Of a DNA stretch of 64,000 nucleotides, positions 35,015 through 42,729 are shown piece after piece. How positions within the stretch are numbered: the stretch's first letter is position 1; every line of letters starts with the position of its first letter. The notes beneath the pieces are model-generated. The model saw only the letters and a program-made list of their open reading frames with translations. It was not told the DNA's origin and ran no database searches. Origin of the DNA: UBA822 sp036336795 (GTDB lineage Bacteria; Gemmatimonadota; Gemmatimonadetes; Longimicrobiales; Gaopeijiaceae). The stretch covers positions 40,946-104,945 of the forward strand of contig JAYZFL010000044.1 of NCBI GenBank assembly GCA_036336795.1. Direction: 5' to 3'. The position numbers and the translations under genes are program-made.

Positions 35015-35464
35015 ATGATGGAGATTTCCAAGGGAAGTGAGGTTACCCTCCGTTGCGGCTTTTGTCTGACGTTGAACGCCGTGAACCTGACCAAGACGGA
35101 TGACCCTCAGGTATGTGGTGATTGTGAAAGGCCGATTCGTGTCGATCGTCCGGTCAAGGTAACCGATGAAGATTTCGAGCGAACGGTGCTGGGGTCGGGG
35201 CCTCCGGTCCTTGTAGACTTTTATGCAGATTGGTGCGGACCGTGCCGAATGGTGGCGCCTCTTGTCGATGAAATTGCCCAGGCCAACGTGGGAAAGATCT
35301 TGATTGCTAAGATTGATGCGGACCACGCACAGGGGCTCCTCAAGCAGTTTGATATTCGAGGGATTCCCACGGTGATTCTCTTCAAGGGAGGTGAAGAGGT
35401 GGAGCGTAGCGTTGGACTTGAGCCTGAAAAGTTACAAAGCATGGTCGAACAGGCGGTCGGGTAG
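35015..35464 (+). CDS. trxC: Thioredoxin 2 with N-terminal zinc ribbon
   Basis: This 149-residue thioredoxin of the TrxC type has a small N-terminal zinc-binding module with two CxxC pairs (RCGFC and VCGDC) and a thioredoxin domain whose active site is DWCGPCRM. The cis-proline segment is GIPTVILFKGG. It reduces cytosolic disulfides; in E. coli the homologue is tied to oxidative stress. The start is ATG 35015 with AGAGGA just upstream; the frame's earlier GTG is in non-conserved sequence. It is followed 11 bp later by argR. Confidence 0.92.
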   Translation: MMEISKGSEVTLRCGFCLTLNAVNLTKTDDPQVCGDCERPIRVDRPVKVTDEDFERTVLGSGPPVLVDFYADWCGPCRMVAPLVDEIAQANVGKILIAKIDADHAQGLLKQFDIRGIPTVILFKGGEEVERSVGLEPEKLQSMVEQAVG

Positions 35465-35474
35465 GCCGGGCTGG

Positions 35475-35921
35475 ATGAGCAAGCAGAAGCGGTTGGCTGT
35501 CATTCTCGACCTTGTGAAGGCCAACGATGTGACCAGCCATGGAGTTCTTCGAAAACTCCTCGGAAAGCGTGGGATTAAGGTGACAGAAGGGACTCTGTCC
35601 CGGGATATTAGGGAACTTCGGCTGGTGAAGGTTAGGGGAGCGCAGGGGGTGTCGCACTACCGGCTCCCTGAGGATTGGGGGAAGAAGCCACCCCTCGGTA
35701 CACTTAAGCCGCTCTTTCTTTCTGCGGAAGGCGCGGAGAACCTCGTGGTGATTCGGACCATGAGTGGAGGAGCAGCAGCCGTTGCCATCTCTATCGACTG
35801 GGAGGACTGGCCGGAGGTGCTCGGTACGGTTGCCGGCGAAGACACGATCATCGTCGTACTCCGGAAAAAATCCGACATGCCTGTCATTCGCGATCGATTG
35901 ATTAAAATCGCAGAAGGATAG
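35475..35921 (+). CDS. argR: Arginine repressor
   Basis: This 148-residue ArgR has an N-terminal winged helix (MSKQKRLAVILDLVKANDVTSH, then VTEGTLSRDIRELRLVKVRG, the recognition region) and a C-terminal trimerisation and arginine-binding domain (TMSGGAAAVAISIDWEDWPEVLGTVAGEDTIIVVLR). The Gly-Glu-Asp-Thr segment is the ligand loop. The start is ATG 35475; the longer frame from 35391 lies inside trxC. Its probable target is immediately downstream: a promoter with paired ARG-box-like sites before argG. Thus regulator and regulated operon are adjacent. Confidence 0.93.
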   Translation: MSKQKRLAVILDLVKANDVTSHGVLRKLLGKRGIKVTEGTLSRDIRELRLVKVRGAQGVSHYRLPEDWGKKPPLGTLKPLFLSAEGAENLVVIRTMSGGAAAVAISIDWEDWPEVLGTVAGEDTIIVVLRKKSDMPVIRDRLIKIAEG

Positions 35922-35991
35922 GATGGTCGAGGCAGGTCCAAGGTCGGTCGGATTACGTTGACGTCAAAGTAGTTACACTGTTCCAGTGTCC

Positions 35992-36019
35992 TTGACATCA
36001 GATATTCTTGGGGTCTAAT
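35992..36019 (+). promoter_or_regulatory. Promoter of argGH
   Basis: TTGACA (35992-35997) and TCTAAT (36014-36019) are separated by 16 bp, a near-consensus sigma-70-type promoter. Transcription would start near 36026, inside the ARG-box region, so bound ArgR would block the polymerase. A 6-bp inverted repeat (ACACTG, TTC, CAGTGT at 35975-35989) sits just upstream of the -35; its meaning is unclear. Confidence 0.7.
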
Positions 36020-36021
36020 TT

Positions 36022-36056
36022 TGCAATAATATGCGATATTATTGCATATTTATGAA
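36022..36056 (+). promoter_or_regulatory. ArgR operator: tandem ARG-box-like sites with a long palindrome
   Basis: Two matches to the ARG-box core TGnATwwwwATnCA lie exactly 21 bp apart: 36022-36035 (two mismatches) and 36043-36056, TGCATATTTATGAA (one mismatch). Twenty-one bases equals the spacing of paired 18-bp boxes with a 3-bp gap seen in E. coli. The first box also forms half of a perfect 11-bp inverted repeat (36022-36032 with 36036-36046). It covers the transcription start predicted for argG, and argR is the gene directly upstream. Confidence 0.7.
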
Positions 36057-36085
36057 ATGTCTCAGACTCTGGAGATGGGGACGTC

Positions 36086-37351
36086 ATGGGCCTGAAGGTT
36101 GTGCTTGCATACTCAGGAGGGCTGGACACGTCGGTCATTGTGCCGTGGCTCCGAGAGAACTACGAGGCCGAAGTAGTCTGTGTGGCGGCGGATGTGGGCC
36201 AGCCCGGTGGCCTTGATGGGTTACCTGAAAAGGCTCGGGCGACCGGAGCCTCCGCTTTTTTCGGAGAAGATCTCCGCGAGGCTTTCGTCGAGGATTTCGC
36301 TTGGCCGACTCTACGATCGGGTGCCGTGTACGGCAGGAAGTATCTACTCGGAACGTCGATGGCGCGACCAATCATTGCTCGGCGAATGGTTGAGATCGCT
36401 CAAGAAGTAGGAGCCGACGCACTGTCACACGGCTGTACTGGCAAGGGAAATGATCAGGTTCGATTCGAGTTGACGTTTATGGCTCTCGCGCCTGAGCTAA
36501 AAATAATCGCGCCGTGGCGTGAATGGGAGCTCCGTTCTCGGGAGGATTGTCTCTCGTACGCTCGAGCTCGTCAGATCCCATTGATCGGAGTCGACGAGAG
36601 TAAACTGTACTCGCGCGATGAAAATCTTTGGCACATCTCCCACGAGGGAGGCCCGTTGGAAGATCCAGCCTACGAGCCTGACGATGCTATGTACCTTTGG
36701 ACACTGTCCCCGGAGTTAGCGCCTGACAAACCACAGTACATCGAGTTGAAGTTCGACGAGGGACGCCCTGTGACTCTTGATGGAGAGACGATGGGTGGTG
36801 TGGAATTACTGACCACGTTGAACGAGATCGGTTCGAGGCACGGTGTCGGGCGGGCCGATATCGTGGAAGATCGACTTGTTGGAATGAAGTCTCGCGGTAT
36901 CTATGAGACACCTGGTGGCACACTACTCCATATCGCTCTCCGAGAGCTTGAGCAGTTAACGCTTGATCGACGAGCATTGGCCGTGAAGGAGCAATTGGCC
37001 GCTCGTTATGCGGATTTGGTGTACGAAGGATGGTGGTGGACGCCGGAGCGGGAAGCCATGGACGCATTCATGGACGTGCTCATGAAAAAAGTTACCGGTA
37101 CCGTGCGACTCAAGCTTTTCAAAGGTTCCGCAACGGTGCAAAGCCGGTGGAGCCCGGAATCTCTATACGATGCCGGACTCGCCTCTTTCGGTGAAGACGA
37201 GACGTATGACCATGCCGACGCTGAGGGTTTCATTAAACTGTTCGGTCTACCCGCACGCGTTGCGGCCGAAAGAGATGCTGGGAAGAGTGAGTCGAATGCT
37301 GCCGTTACCGAAGTCTTGAAGTCGACGATTTCGGAAGCACCTGTCGGCTGA
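36086..37351 (+). CDS. argG: Argininosuccinate synthase
   Basis: This 421-residue cytosolic enzyme condenses citrulline and aspartate with ATP in arginine synthesis. The ATP pyrophosphatase P-loop AYSGGLDTSV opens the protein; HGCTGKGNDQVRFELTF, DENLWHISHEGGPLEDP and ARPIIARRMVEIA are further family blocks. The start is ATG 36086 after GGAGATGGGG. It sits directly behind the ArgR-controlled promoter and is followed after 7 bp by argH, so the two last steps of arginine synthesis are one operon. Confidence 0.97.
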   Translation: MGLKVVLAYSGGLDTSVIVPWLRENYEAEVVCVAADVGQPGGLDGLPEKARATGASAFFGEDLREAFVEDFAWPTLRSGAVYGRKYLLGTSMARPIIARRMVEIAQEVGADALSHGCTGKGNDQVRFELTFMALAPELKIIAPWREWELRSREDCLSYARARQIPLIGVDESKLYSRDENLWHISHEGGPLEDPAYEPDDAMYLWTLSPELAPDKPQYIELKFDEGRPVTLDGETMGGVELLTTLNEIGSRHGVGRADIVEDRLVGMKSRGIYETPGGTLLHIALRELEQLTLDRRALAVKEQLAARYADLVYEGWWWTPEREAMDAFMDVLMKKVTGTVRLKLFKGSATVQSRWSPESLYDAGLASFGEDETYDHADAEGFIKLFGLPARVAAERDAGKSESNAAVTEVLKSTISEAPVG

Positions 37352-37358
37352 TTTTCCT

Positions 37359-38747
37359 GTGGTTGACGCCACACCCGAAGTTTCCCTCTGGAGCGGTCGA
37401 ATTCAGGGGTCCATGTCTCCGGAGATGATTCCGTTGAACTCGAGTTTAAGTGTCGACATCCGATTGGGCTCTCAAGACATCCGTGGCAGTCAAGCTTGGA
37501 GTCGCGCGCTCGTGCGAGCCGGGGTATTGAGTCCGTCCGAAGGGGATCTCCTAGTCGAAGGACTAGATCGTGTGGCTGAGCGCTTGGTAGATAGTGATCA
37601 TTCGAATGAAGCCGATGAAGATATCCACTCGCTGGTTGAGCGCCTGCTCTACGAAGAGGTGGGAGATGTTGCTGGAAAACTCCATACTGGAAGATCTCGG
37701 AACGACCAAGTAGCGACGGACTTTCGTCTGTGGAGCATGGAGGCTTCCGATAGTCTCGACAGGGCGCTTGAGGGGGTCCAGGAGGCTCTCCTCGAGTGGG
37801 CTCGAGAGTCAGTAGAGGTGATCATTCCGGGGTATACTCATCTTCAGCAAGGACAACCTGTAAGGGCAGCTCACTGGATGCTCTCCCATTTCTGGCCGAT
37901 CGACCGGGATCGTAGGTTGATCGAATCCGTAAGGGCTGAGGCGGGCGTACTGCCACTCGGCTCCGGAGCTATCTCGGGATGTCCGTTTCTGATCGACCGC
38001 GAATTTCTGCGAGAAGAATTGGGATTCAGTCGGGTCTCGGAAAACAGCATGGATGCGGTGAGTGATCGGGACTGGGCCCTGGATTTCCTATTCGTCACGG
38101 CTCGTATCGGTGTTCATTTATCCCGCCTTGCCGAGGATCTTGTACTTTTCGCATCGAAGGAGTTCGGTTTCCTACGCCTCTCCGACGGGTACAGCACTGG
38201 CTCTAGCTTAATGCCGCAAAAACGGAATCCGGATGTGGCGGAGTTGGTGCGGGGTCAATCCGGTCGACTTGTGGGTAATCTGATGACTCTGCTGACCGTC
38301 CTGAAAGGGTTGCCGACGGGATTCAATCGGGACCTCCAGGACGACAAGCGGACTCTGTTCGACTCGGTCGATACCTTGATGGTTGTGCTCCCGGCGGTCG
38401 CGGGGGCTGTGCGAGGAGCGGAGCTTCGATTAGACCGGATCGCTGCTGTCCTCGATCCGCTGCTATTAGCCACCGACTTGGCAGACTATCTAGTTCGAAC
38501 TGGAGTCCCGTTCCGGGAGGCTCACCAAGTATTGGCCAGAATCGTGAGGGTAGCTGAAGATCGTGGGATGGCCCTTGATGAGCTTCCTTTTGAAGTCTTT
38601 CAAGAAGCCCATCCAGCCTTCGGCCGGGATGTTCTCAACGTATTTTCGTGGGAGGCGGCCGTCGAGGCACGTAAGGCTTCCGGCGGGACCGCCCGGAGTG
38701 CTGTTACGGAGCAAATGTCACGAGCCGCCGACCGTCTCGGGCGCTGA
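37359..38747 (+). CDS. argH: Argininosuccinate lyase
   Basis: This 462-residue member of the fumarase/aspartase superfamily splits argininosuccinate into arginine and fumarate. The signature GSSLMPQKRNPDVAELVRG contains the catalytic Ser loop; LHTGRSRNDQVATDFRLW and PGYTHLQQGQPV are the other conserved regions. The start is GTG 37359, eight bases after argG. Its last 30 bp overlap the end of the convergent DAHP synthase gene, so the two transcripts are antisense at their 3' ends. It shares the ArgR promoter upstream of argG. Confidence 0.96.
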   Translation: MVDATPEVSLWSGRIQGSMSPEMIPLNSSLSVDIRLGSQDIRGSQAWSRALVRAGVLSPSEGDLLVEGLDRVAERLVDSDHSNEADEDIHSLVERLLYEEVGDVAGKLHTGRSRNDQVATDFRLWSMEASDSLDRALEGVQEALLEWARESVEVIIPGYTHLQQGQPVRAAHWMLSHFWPIDRDRRLIESVRAEAGVLPLGSGAISGCPFLIDREFLREELGFSRVSENSMDAVSDRDWALDFLFVTARIGVHLSRLAEDLVLFASKEFGFLRLSDGYSTGSSLMPQKRNPDVAELVRGQSGRLVGNLMTLLTVLKGLPTGFNRDLQDDKRTLFDSVDTLMVVLPAVAGAVRGAELRLDRIAAVLDPLLLATDLADYLVRTGVPFREAHQVLARIVRVAEDRGMALDELPFEVFQEAHPAFGRDVLNVFSWEAAVEARKASGGTARSAVTEQMSRAADRLGR

Positions 38748-39782
38748 TAAGACTGGTTCGCTAAACCCCTCAAGTGTCTTTCCCGCAGCCATGGCAAAGG
38801 GATGCAGGCCAGTCATGAGCTGATCGAATTCTCCGCAGGCCAAGGATTGATCTCCGTCCGAGACGGCCAATTCCGGATTCGGGTGTACCTCTATCATGAG
38901 TCCGTCCGCTCCTGCTGCGACTGCGGCATAGGAAAGTGGGGCGACTAGATCACGCTGCCCGCCGGCATGGCTCGGATCCGCTACGACCGGCAAATGGGTT
39001 TCGCGCTTGAGCACTGGGATCGCGGCAAGATCGAAGGTGTTTCGAGTAGAATCCTCGAAAGTCCTGATCCCTCGCTCACATAGAATGACGTTCATGTTTC
39101 CTTGCTTCATCACATACTCAGCAGCCAGGAGGAGATCTTGGATCTTTGCCGACATGCCACGCTTAAGTAGAATCGGGCGCTGCAGTCGGCCGACCTCCGT
39201 CAAGAGAGAATAATTCTGCATGTTCCGGGCTCCGATCTGTAGAACGTCAGCGTAGGACGCGACCAAGTCGACTTGTCGCGTGTCCATGACCTCGGTGACG
39301 ACCGGGAGTCCGGTCTCCGCTCGCACCTCGGCTAATATTTTCAGACCTTCTTCACCAAGTCCGTCAAAAGCGTAGGGCGAGGTCCGAGGTTTGAATGCCC
39401 CGCCTCGCAGCGCTGTCGCTCCTGCTGCCTTGACTCGCCTCGCGGTCTCCGAAAGCATGTTCGAGTCCTCCACGGAGCAGGGTCCCGCAATGATCGTAAG
39501 GGTGCTGCTACCGATCAATGCATCACCGATGCGGACTTGAGTGGGCTCGGAGGTTACTTGTCGATTAGCTAACTTGTACGGCTTCATTATACTGCGAACG
39601 CCGTCCACTCCTGGAATCGAGAGAAGTGGGACATGTGCCAGATCCGCCGGGTCACCGATACAGAGAATGACGGTCCGGTGCTCTCCGCGGATCAAATGGG
39701 TACGAGGTCCTACGGACTCAACCCTTTCGCGGATATGGTCCAGCTCTTCCTCGGATACTCCGGGCCGAGTGATGATGATCAT
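38718..39782 (-). CDS. aroF: DAHP synthase, type I-beta with N-terminal regulatory domain
   Basis: This 354-residue enzyme condenses PEP and erythrose 4-phosphate, the first step of aromatic synthesis. An N-terminal ferredoxin-like domain (~1-70; MIIITRPGVSEEELDHIRER) precedes the barrel, as in the Thermotoga enzyme, where it mediates Tyr/Phe inhibition. Barrel motifs are IAGPCSVE, RGGAFKPRTSPYAFDGLG, GARNMQNYSLL, LKRGM and VVADPSHAGGQRD. The start is ATG 39782; MRCTM would add four residues. The leader contains a terminator and an aromatic leader peptide (separate entries), so the gene seems controlled both at enzyme and at transcript level. Its end overlaps argH. Confidence 0.93.
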   Translation of the reverse strand: MIIITRPGVSEEELDHIRERVESVGPRTHLIRGEHRTVILCIGDPADLAHVPLLSIPGVDGVRSIMKPYKLANRQVTSEPTQVRIGDALIGSSTLTIIAGPCSVEDSNMLSETARRVKAAGATALRGGAFKPRTSPYAFDGLGEEGLKILAEVRAETGLPVVTEVMDTRQVDLVASYADVLQIGARNMQNYSLLTEVGRLQRPILLKRGMSAKIQDLLLAAEYVMKQGNMNVILCERGIRTFEDSTRNTFDLAAIPVLKRETHLPVVADPSHAGGQRDLVAPLSYAAVAAGADGLMIEVHPNPELAVSDGDQSLACGEFDQLMTGLHPFAMAAGKTLEGFSEPVLSAPETVGGS

Positions 39783-39802
39783 CGTACATCTCACATCAAG
39801 AG

Positions 39803-39835
39803 AAAAAAAAATGACCTCCGACGACGTCGGAAGCC
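39803..39835 (-). terminator. Intrinsic terminator in the DAHP synthase leader
   Basis: Read on the minus strand, the arms GGCTTCCGAC and GTCGGAGGTC form a 10-bp stem (two G-U pairs) with loop GTC, followed by A and nine T. It lies 21 bp before the DAHP synthase ATG with no other minus-strand gene nearby to terminate. On the plus strand there is no T-run. It is therefore best seen as the terminator of an attenuator. Confidence 0.8.
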
Positions 39836-39901
39836 TTAGGACAGAGCGCTCTTCGCGTTCAATACGCGTGCGTCAGTCGCCGGCTCCCGGAGGGGGCCGG
39901 C
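39836..39901 (-). promoter_or_regulatory. Attenuator leader: mutually exclusive RNA hairpins
   Basis: On the minus strand three pairings compete. Region 1:2 (39879-39901) pairs GCCGGCCCCC with GGGAGCCGGC, nine of ten positions. Region 2:3 can pair CGGGAGCC with GGCTTCCG, eight of eight including one G-U. Region 3:4 is the terminator. Region 1 directly follows Tyr and Phe codons of a short reading frame, and region 2 covers its last codons and approaches its stop. This is the layout of a classical ribosome-controlled attenuator: stalling at the aromatic codons frees 2:3 and allows transcription. Confidence 0.65.
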
Positions 39902-39941
39902 CCGTAAACTCGAAAACTCGGTATGTTCTCATAGCAATCAT
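39873..39941 (-). CDS. Leader peptide of the DAHP synthase attenuator (22 aa)
   Basis: The frame ATG 39941 to TGA 39873 encodes 22 residues, with Tyr at 7 and Phe at 10 and 12 (MIAMRTYRVFEF), then a Thr/Gly/Pro-rich end translated from the 1:2 hairpin. Three aromatic codons within six, just before region 1 of the attenuator, suggest sensing of Tyr and Phe charging. An inner ATG at 39932 is an alternative start, and the ribosome site is weak. The peptide itself probably has no other function. Confidence 0.55.
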   Translation of the reverse strand: MIAMRTYRVFEFTGRPPPGAGD

Positions 39942-40189
39942 AATATTAAGCTGTCTCGGAGGTGATGACGAGTCAACTGGCGGCCTGGTTCTGGACGTAT
40001 CGTTGCGATAGATTTTGTTCGCTAGGAACCCGCGTAGCTACTCATGTTTTCGATTAGTGAAGATGAATGGTAAGATCACCATTCCTTCTGACGCGGAGGT
40101 CTTTACTCCCGATGATTGGAACCTGAAAGTGTGAACGCAGCTATGCCGAACCATCGTCGGATTCATGTAACCACAGGAGGAAGGTTAGG

Positions 40190-41230
40190 ATGTCCTTAGA
40201 AGCTCTTGTCTATACTGCTAATACGCTCGTCGCCGAGGGAAAAGGAATTTTGGCAGCGGACGAAAGCGCACCAACCATCAAGAAGCGTTTTGATACTATC
40301 AACGTTGACTCCACAGAAGGGAATCGTCGGTTCTACCGGGAACTCCTGTTTACCACCGAGGGAGCGGGCGCCTTTATAAGTGGTGTCATTTTATTTGACG
40401 AAACCATCCGCCAATCAACCGAAGACGGTCGGTCATTCTCCGAAGTACTTTCCTCCCAAGGAATCATCCCGGGAATCAAGGTCGACACGGGGGCTAAGGA
40501 TCTCGCTGGCTTCCCCGGTGAAAAGGTCACTGAGGGTCTCGACGGACTTCGTGACCGATATGCAGAGTATCGCGACCTTGGAGCCCGTTTTGCTAAGTGG
40601 CGAGCCGTCATCACCATCGGTGACGGCATTCCGACTCCAGGTTGTATTCAGGCTAACGCCCACGCCCTAGCGCGGTATGCAGCCTTAGCGCAGGAAGCTG
40701 GGCTTGTCCCAATCGTTGAACCGGAAGTCCTCATGGATGGCGACCATACCATTGAGCGCTGTGCGGAAGTGACTGAAGTGACGTTGGCTGCGGTGTATCA
40801 GGAGTTGGCCGAAAGCCGCGTGGTGCTCGAAGGAACTCTGTTAAAGCCAAACATGGTCCTCTCAGGAAATCGTTGTCCCACGCAAGGAGAGGTGCAGCAG
40901 GTGGCCGAAGAGACTATCCGGGTGCTCAAGAGTAGTGTTCCCGGAGCGGTCCCGGGAATTGTCTTCTTGTCGGGAGGGCAAAGCTCCGAGTTAGCCACGG
41001 TGCATCTGAACGCGATGAATGCTATCGGTGGGGTTCCTTGGGAGTTGAGCTTTTCCTACGGACGAGCGCTGCAAGAAGCCACGCTGAAGGCCTGGGGTGG
41101 CAAGGCCGCCAACGAAGACGCTGCGCAAAAAGCCTTGTATCATCGAGCTAAATGCAACGGAGCCGCCAGATTTGGTGACTACACCGAGAAGATGGAGGCC
41201 GAAGCAAGCTTGGAGATTGGGGTCTCATGA
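40190..41230 (+). CDS. Class I fructose-bisphosphate aldolase
   Basis: This 346-residue Schiff-base aldolase of the animal/plant type cleaves fructose 1,6-bisphosphate in glycolysis. GKGILAADESAPTIKKRF opens it; AKWRAVITIGDG, IVEPEVLMDGDH and LEGTLLKPNMVLSG (Schiff-base Lys) follow, then LSGGQSSELATVHLNAMN and the flexible C-terminal region. It is shorter than eukaryotic forms by about 15 residues and does not end with the catalytic Tyr of those enzymes. The start is ATG 40190, behind AGGAGGAAGG. It is followed by rpiA and rpe, so a carbohydrate operon is possible. Confidence 0.95.
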   Translation: MSLEALVYTANTLVAEGKGILAADESAPTIKKRFDTINVDSTEGNRRFYRELLFTTEGAGAFISGVILFDETIRQSTEDGRSFSEVLSSQGIIPGIKVDTGAKDLAGFPGEKVTEGLDGLRDRYAEYRDLGARFAKWRAVITIGDGIPTPGCIQANAHALARYAALAQEAGLVPIVEPEVLMDGDHTIERCAEVTEVTLAAVYQELAESRVVLEGTLLKPNMVLSGNRCPTQGEVQQVAEETIRVLKSSVPGAVPGIVFLSGGQSSELATVHLNAMNAIGGVPWELSFSYGRALQEATLKAWGGKAANEDAAQKALYHRAKCNGAARFGDYTEKMEAEASLEIGVS

Positions 41231-41317
41231 CCAAAACTGGCACTGCAGATGTTCAGGACATGTTGAAGAGGTTCGGGGTCTGACGTATTTCGCGGAAGCC
41301 TCTTCGGGGAGCGTGGC

Positions 41318-42022
41318 ATGGCCGATGCCGATGCACTGAAACGGGCAGTGGGTCTTGAGGCTGCGAGCCTTGTCGAAGACGGTATGACTCTCGGCTTGGG
41401 TACCGGCTCTACAGTTGGCTATTTTCTACTCTTTCTGGCAGATAGGTTGAACTGTGGGGAGCTCCATAACATCCTGGGTGTGCCAACGTCACTGCGCACT
41501 GCCAAGGAAGCCCGTGAACTTGGGATTCCTCTAACTTCGCTGGAGAAGAACCCCATTCTCGATTTGACAGTCGATGGTGCTGACGAAGTCGATTCTCGCT
41601 TGAACCTCATTAAGGGTCTAGGTGGCGCCCTCTTACGAGAAAAGATGGTGGCCCAAGCCTCCGGACGACTGGCGATCATGGTCGATGAATCGAAGATTGT
41701 CACAGTCTTATGCGAGAAGACGCCTGTTCCGGTGGAGGTTGTCCAATTCGGCTGGGAAATTCACGAACACTTCTTGGAATCAGTGGGGGGGCACCCTGTG
41801 ATACGTCGGCTTTCCGATGGCCAACCAGTGACGACGGACAACGGGAACTACATCATCGATTGTCACTTTCCGGGAGGACTCGATGACCCGGAGGGCCTTG
41901 AAGGTGCTCTTGCAGCACAGGCCGGGGTGGTGGAATCCGGACTCTTTCTAGGCATGGCAACGCGCGTGCTGGTTAGCGGTGAGAAGGGAATGCGCACTCT
42001 ATTTCCGGATGAACTTACGTGA
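41318..42022 (+). CDS. rpiA: Ribose-5-phosphate isomerase A
   Basis: This 234-residue enzyme interconverts ribose 5-phosphate and ribulose 5-phosphate in the non-oxidative pentose phosphate pathway. GLGTGSTVGYF is the phosphate loop, DLTVDGADEVDSRLNLIKGLGGALLREK contains the catalytic Asp, Glu and Lys, and DNGNYIIDCHF is the next block. The start is ATG 41318. It lies 87 bp after the aldolase, and its stop overlaps the GTG start of rpe (GTGA), so the two pentose-phosphate genes are translationally coupled. Confidence 0.95.
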   Translation: MADADALKRAVGLEAASLVEDGMTLGLGTGSTVGYFLLFLADRLNCGELHNILGVPTSLRTAKEARELGIPLTSLEKNPILDLTVDGADEVDSRLNLIKGLGGALLREKMVAQASGRLAIMVDESKIVTVLCEKTPVPVEVVQFGWEIHEHFLESVGGHPVIRRLSDGQPVTTDNGNYIIDCHFPGGLDDPEGLEGALAAQAGVVESGLFLGMATRVLVSGEKGMRTLFPDELT

Positions 42023-42687
42023 GTATCAAGATTGCTCCTTCGATCCTGTCGTGTGACTTCGGCCGTCTGGCAGAAGAAGTTCGCGAAGCCTCCGCGTCTG
42101 GAGCGGACTGGATACATGTCGACGTGATGGACGGGCAGTTCGTTCCCAACATCACGATTGGTCCCGCGGTCACCGCCGCCGTTCGGGCCGCGACGGATCT
42201 TCCTGTGGACGTGCACCTTATGATTGAGCACCCGGAGCAACATCTAGCCGCTTTTGCCGATGCCGGTGCGGATTATCTGACGGTACATCAGGAAGTTTGT
42301 CCTCACTTACATCAGACTGTCCAACACATTAGGGAATTGGGCGTAAAACCTGGAGTTACGCTAAATCCGGCCACATCTCTGACATCACTGGCCGACATTC
42401 TTCCCGAAGTGGACCTTGCGCTTATAATGTCGGTCAACCCTGGCTTCGGAGGGCAAGCATACATCCCGAGTAGCACCGAGAGGATCAAGCTCTTGAGGGG
42501 CATGCTAGATGAGGCGGGAGCTGCTGGTGTTGAGCTTGAAGTAGATGGCGGGGTCAACACGAAAACGGCCGGACTTGCGAGTGGAGCTGGCGCTACAGTC
42601 CTGGTTGCCGGGTCGGCTGTATTTCGCCACTCCGGTGGGATCGCAGAAGCCATTCGTCTCATTCGAGAAACTGCGGATGCCCACTAG
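42019..42687 (+). CDS. rpe: Ribulose-phosphate 3-epimerase
   Basis: This 222-residue TIM-barrel metalloenzyme interconverts ribulose 5-phosphate and xylulose 5-phosphate. Signatures include APSILSCDFGRLAEEV, WIHVDVMDGQFVPNITIGP, DVHLMIEHPEQ, IMSVNPGFGGQ and VDGGVNTKTAG, with the metal ligands His and Asp in DVMDG, HLM and VDGG. The start is GTG 42019, overlapping rpiA by four bases. Together with rpiA it connects ribose and xylulose pools; a PIG-L deacetylase follows 42 bp downstream. Confidence 0.96.
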   Translation: MSIKIAPSILSCDFGRLAEEVREASASGADWIHVDVMDGQFVPNITIGPAVTAAVRAATDLPVDVHLMIEHPEQHLAAFADAGADYLTVHQEVCPHLHQTVQHIRELGVKPGVTLNPATSLTSLADILPEVDLALIMSVNPGFGGQAYIPSSTERIKLLRGMLDEAGAAGVELEVDGGVNTKTAGLASGAGATVLVAGSAVFRHSGGIAEAIRLIRETADAH

Positions 42688-42729
42688 CGAGGACGCGTCG
42701 GATCCATACGAGTCCGGGGCCTCAAGATC

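Noticed and set aside
39965..40009. Plus-strand frame containing Trp-Phe-Trp-Thr-Tyr, looking like a trp leader
   Set aside because: It reads toward the aldolase gene, not an aromatic gene, continues past the aromatic residues without a stop, and has no terminator after it on that strand. The minus-strand leader explains the region better.
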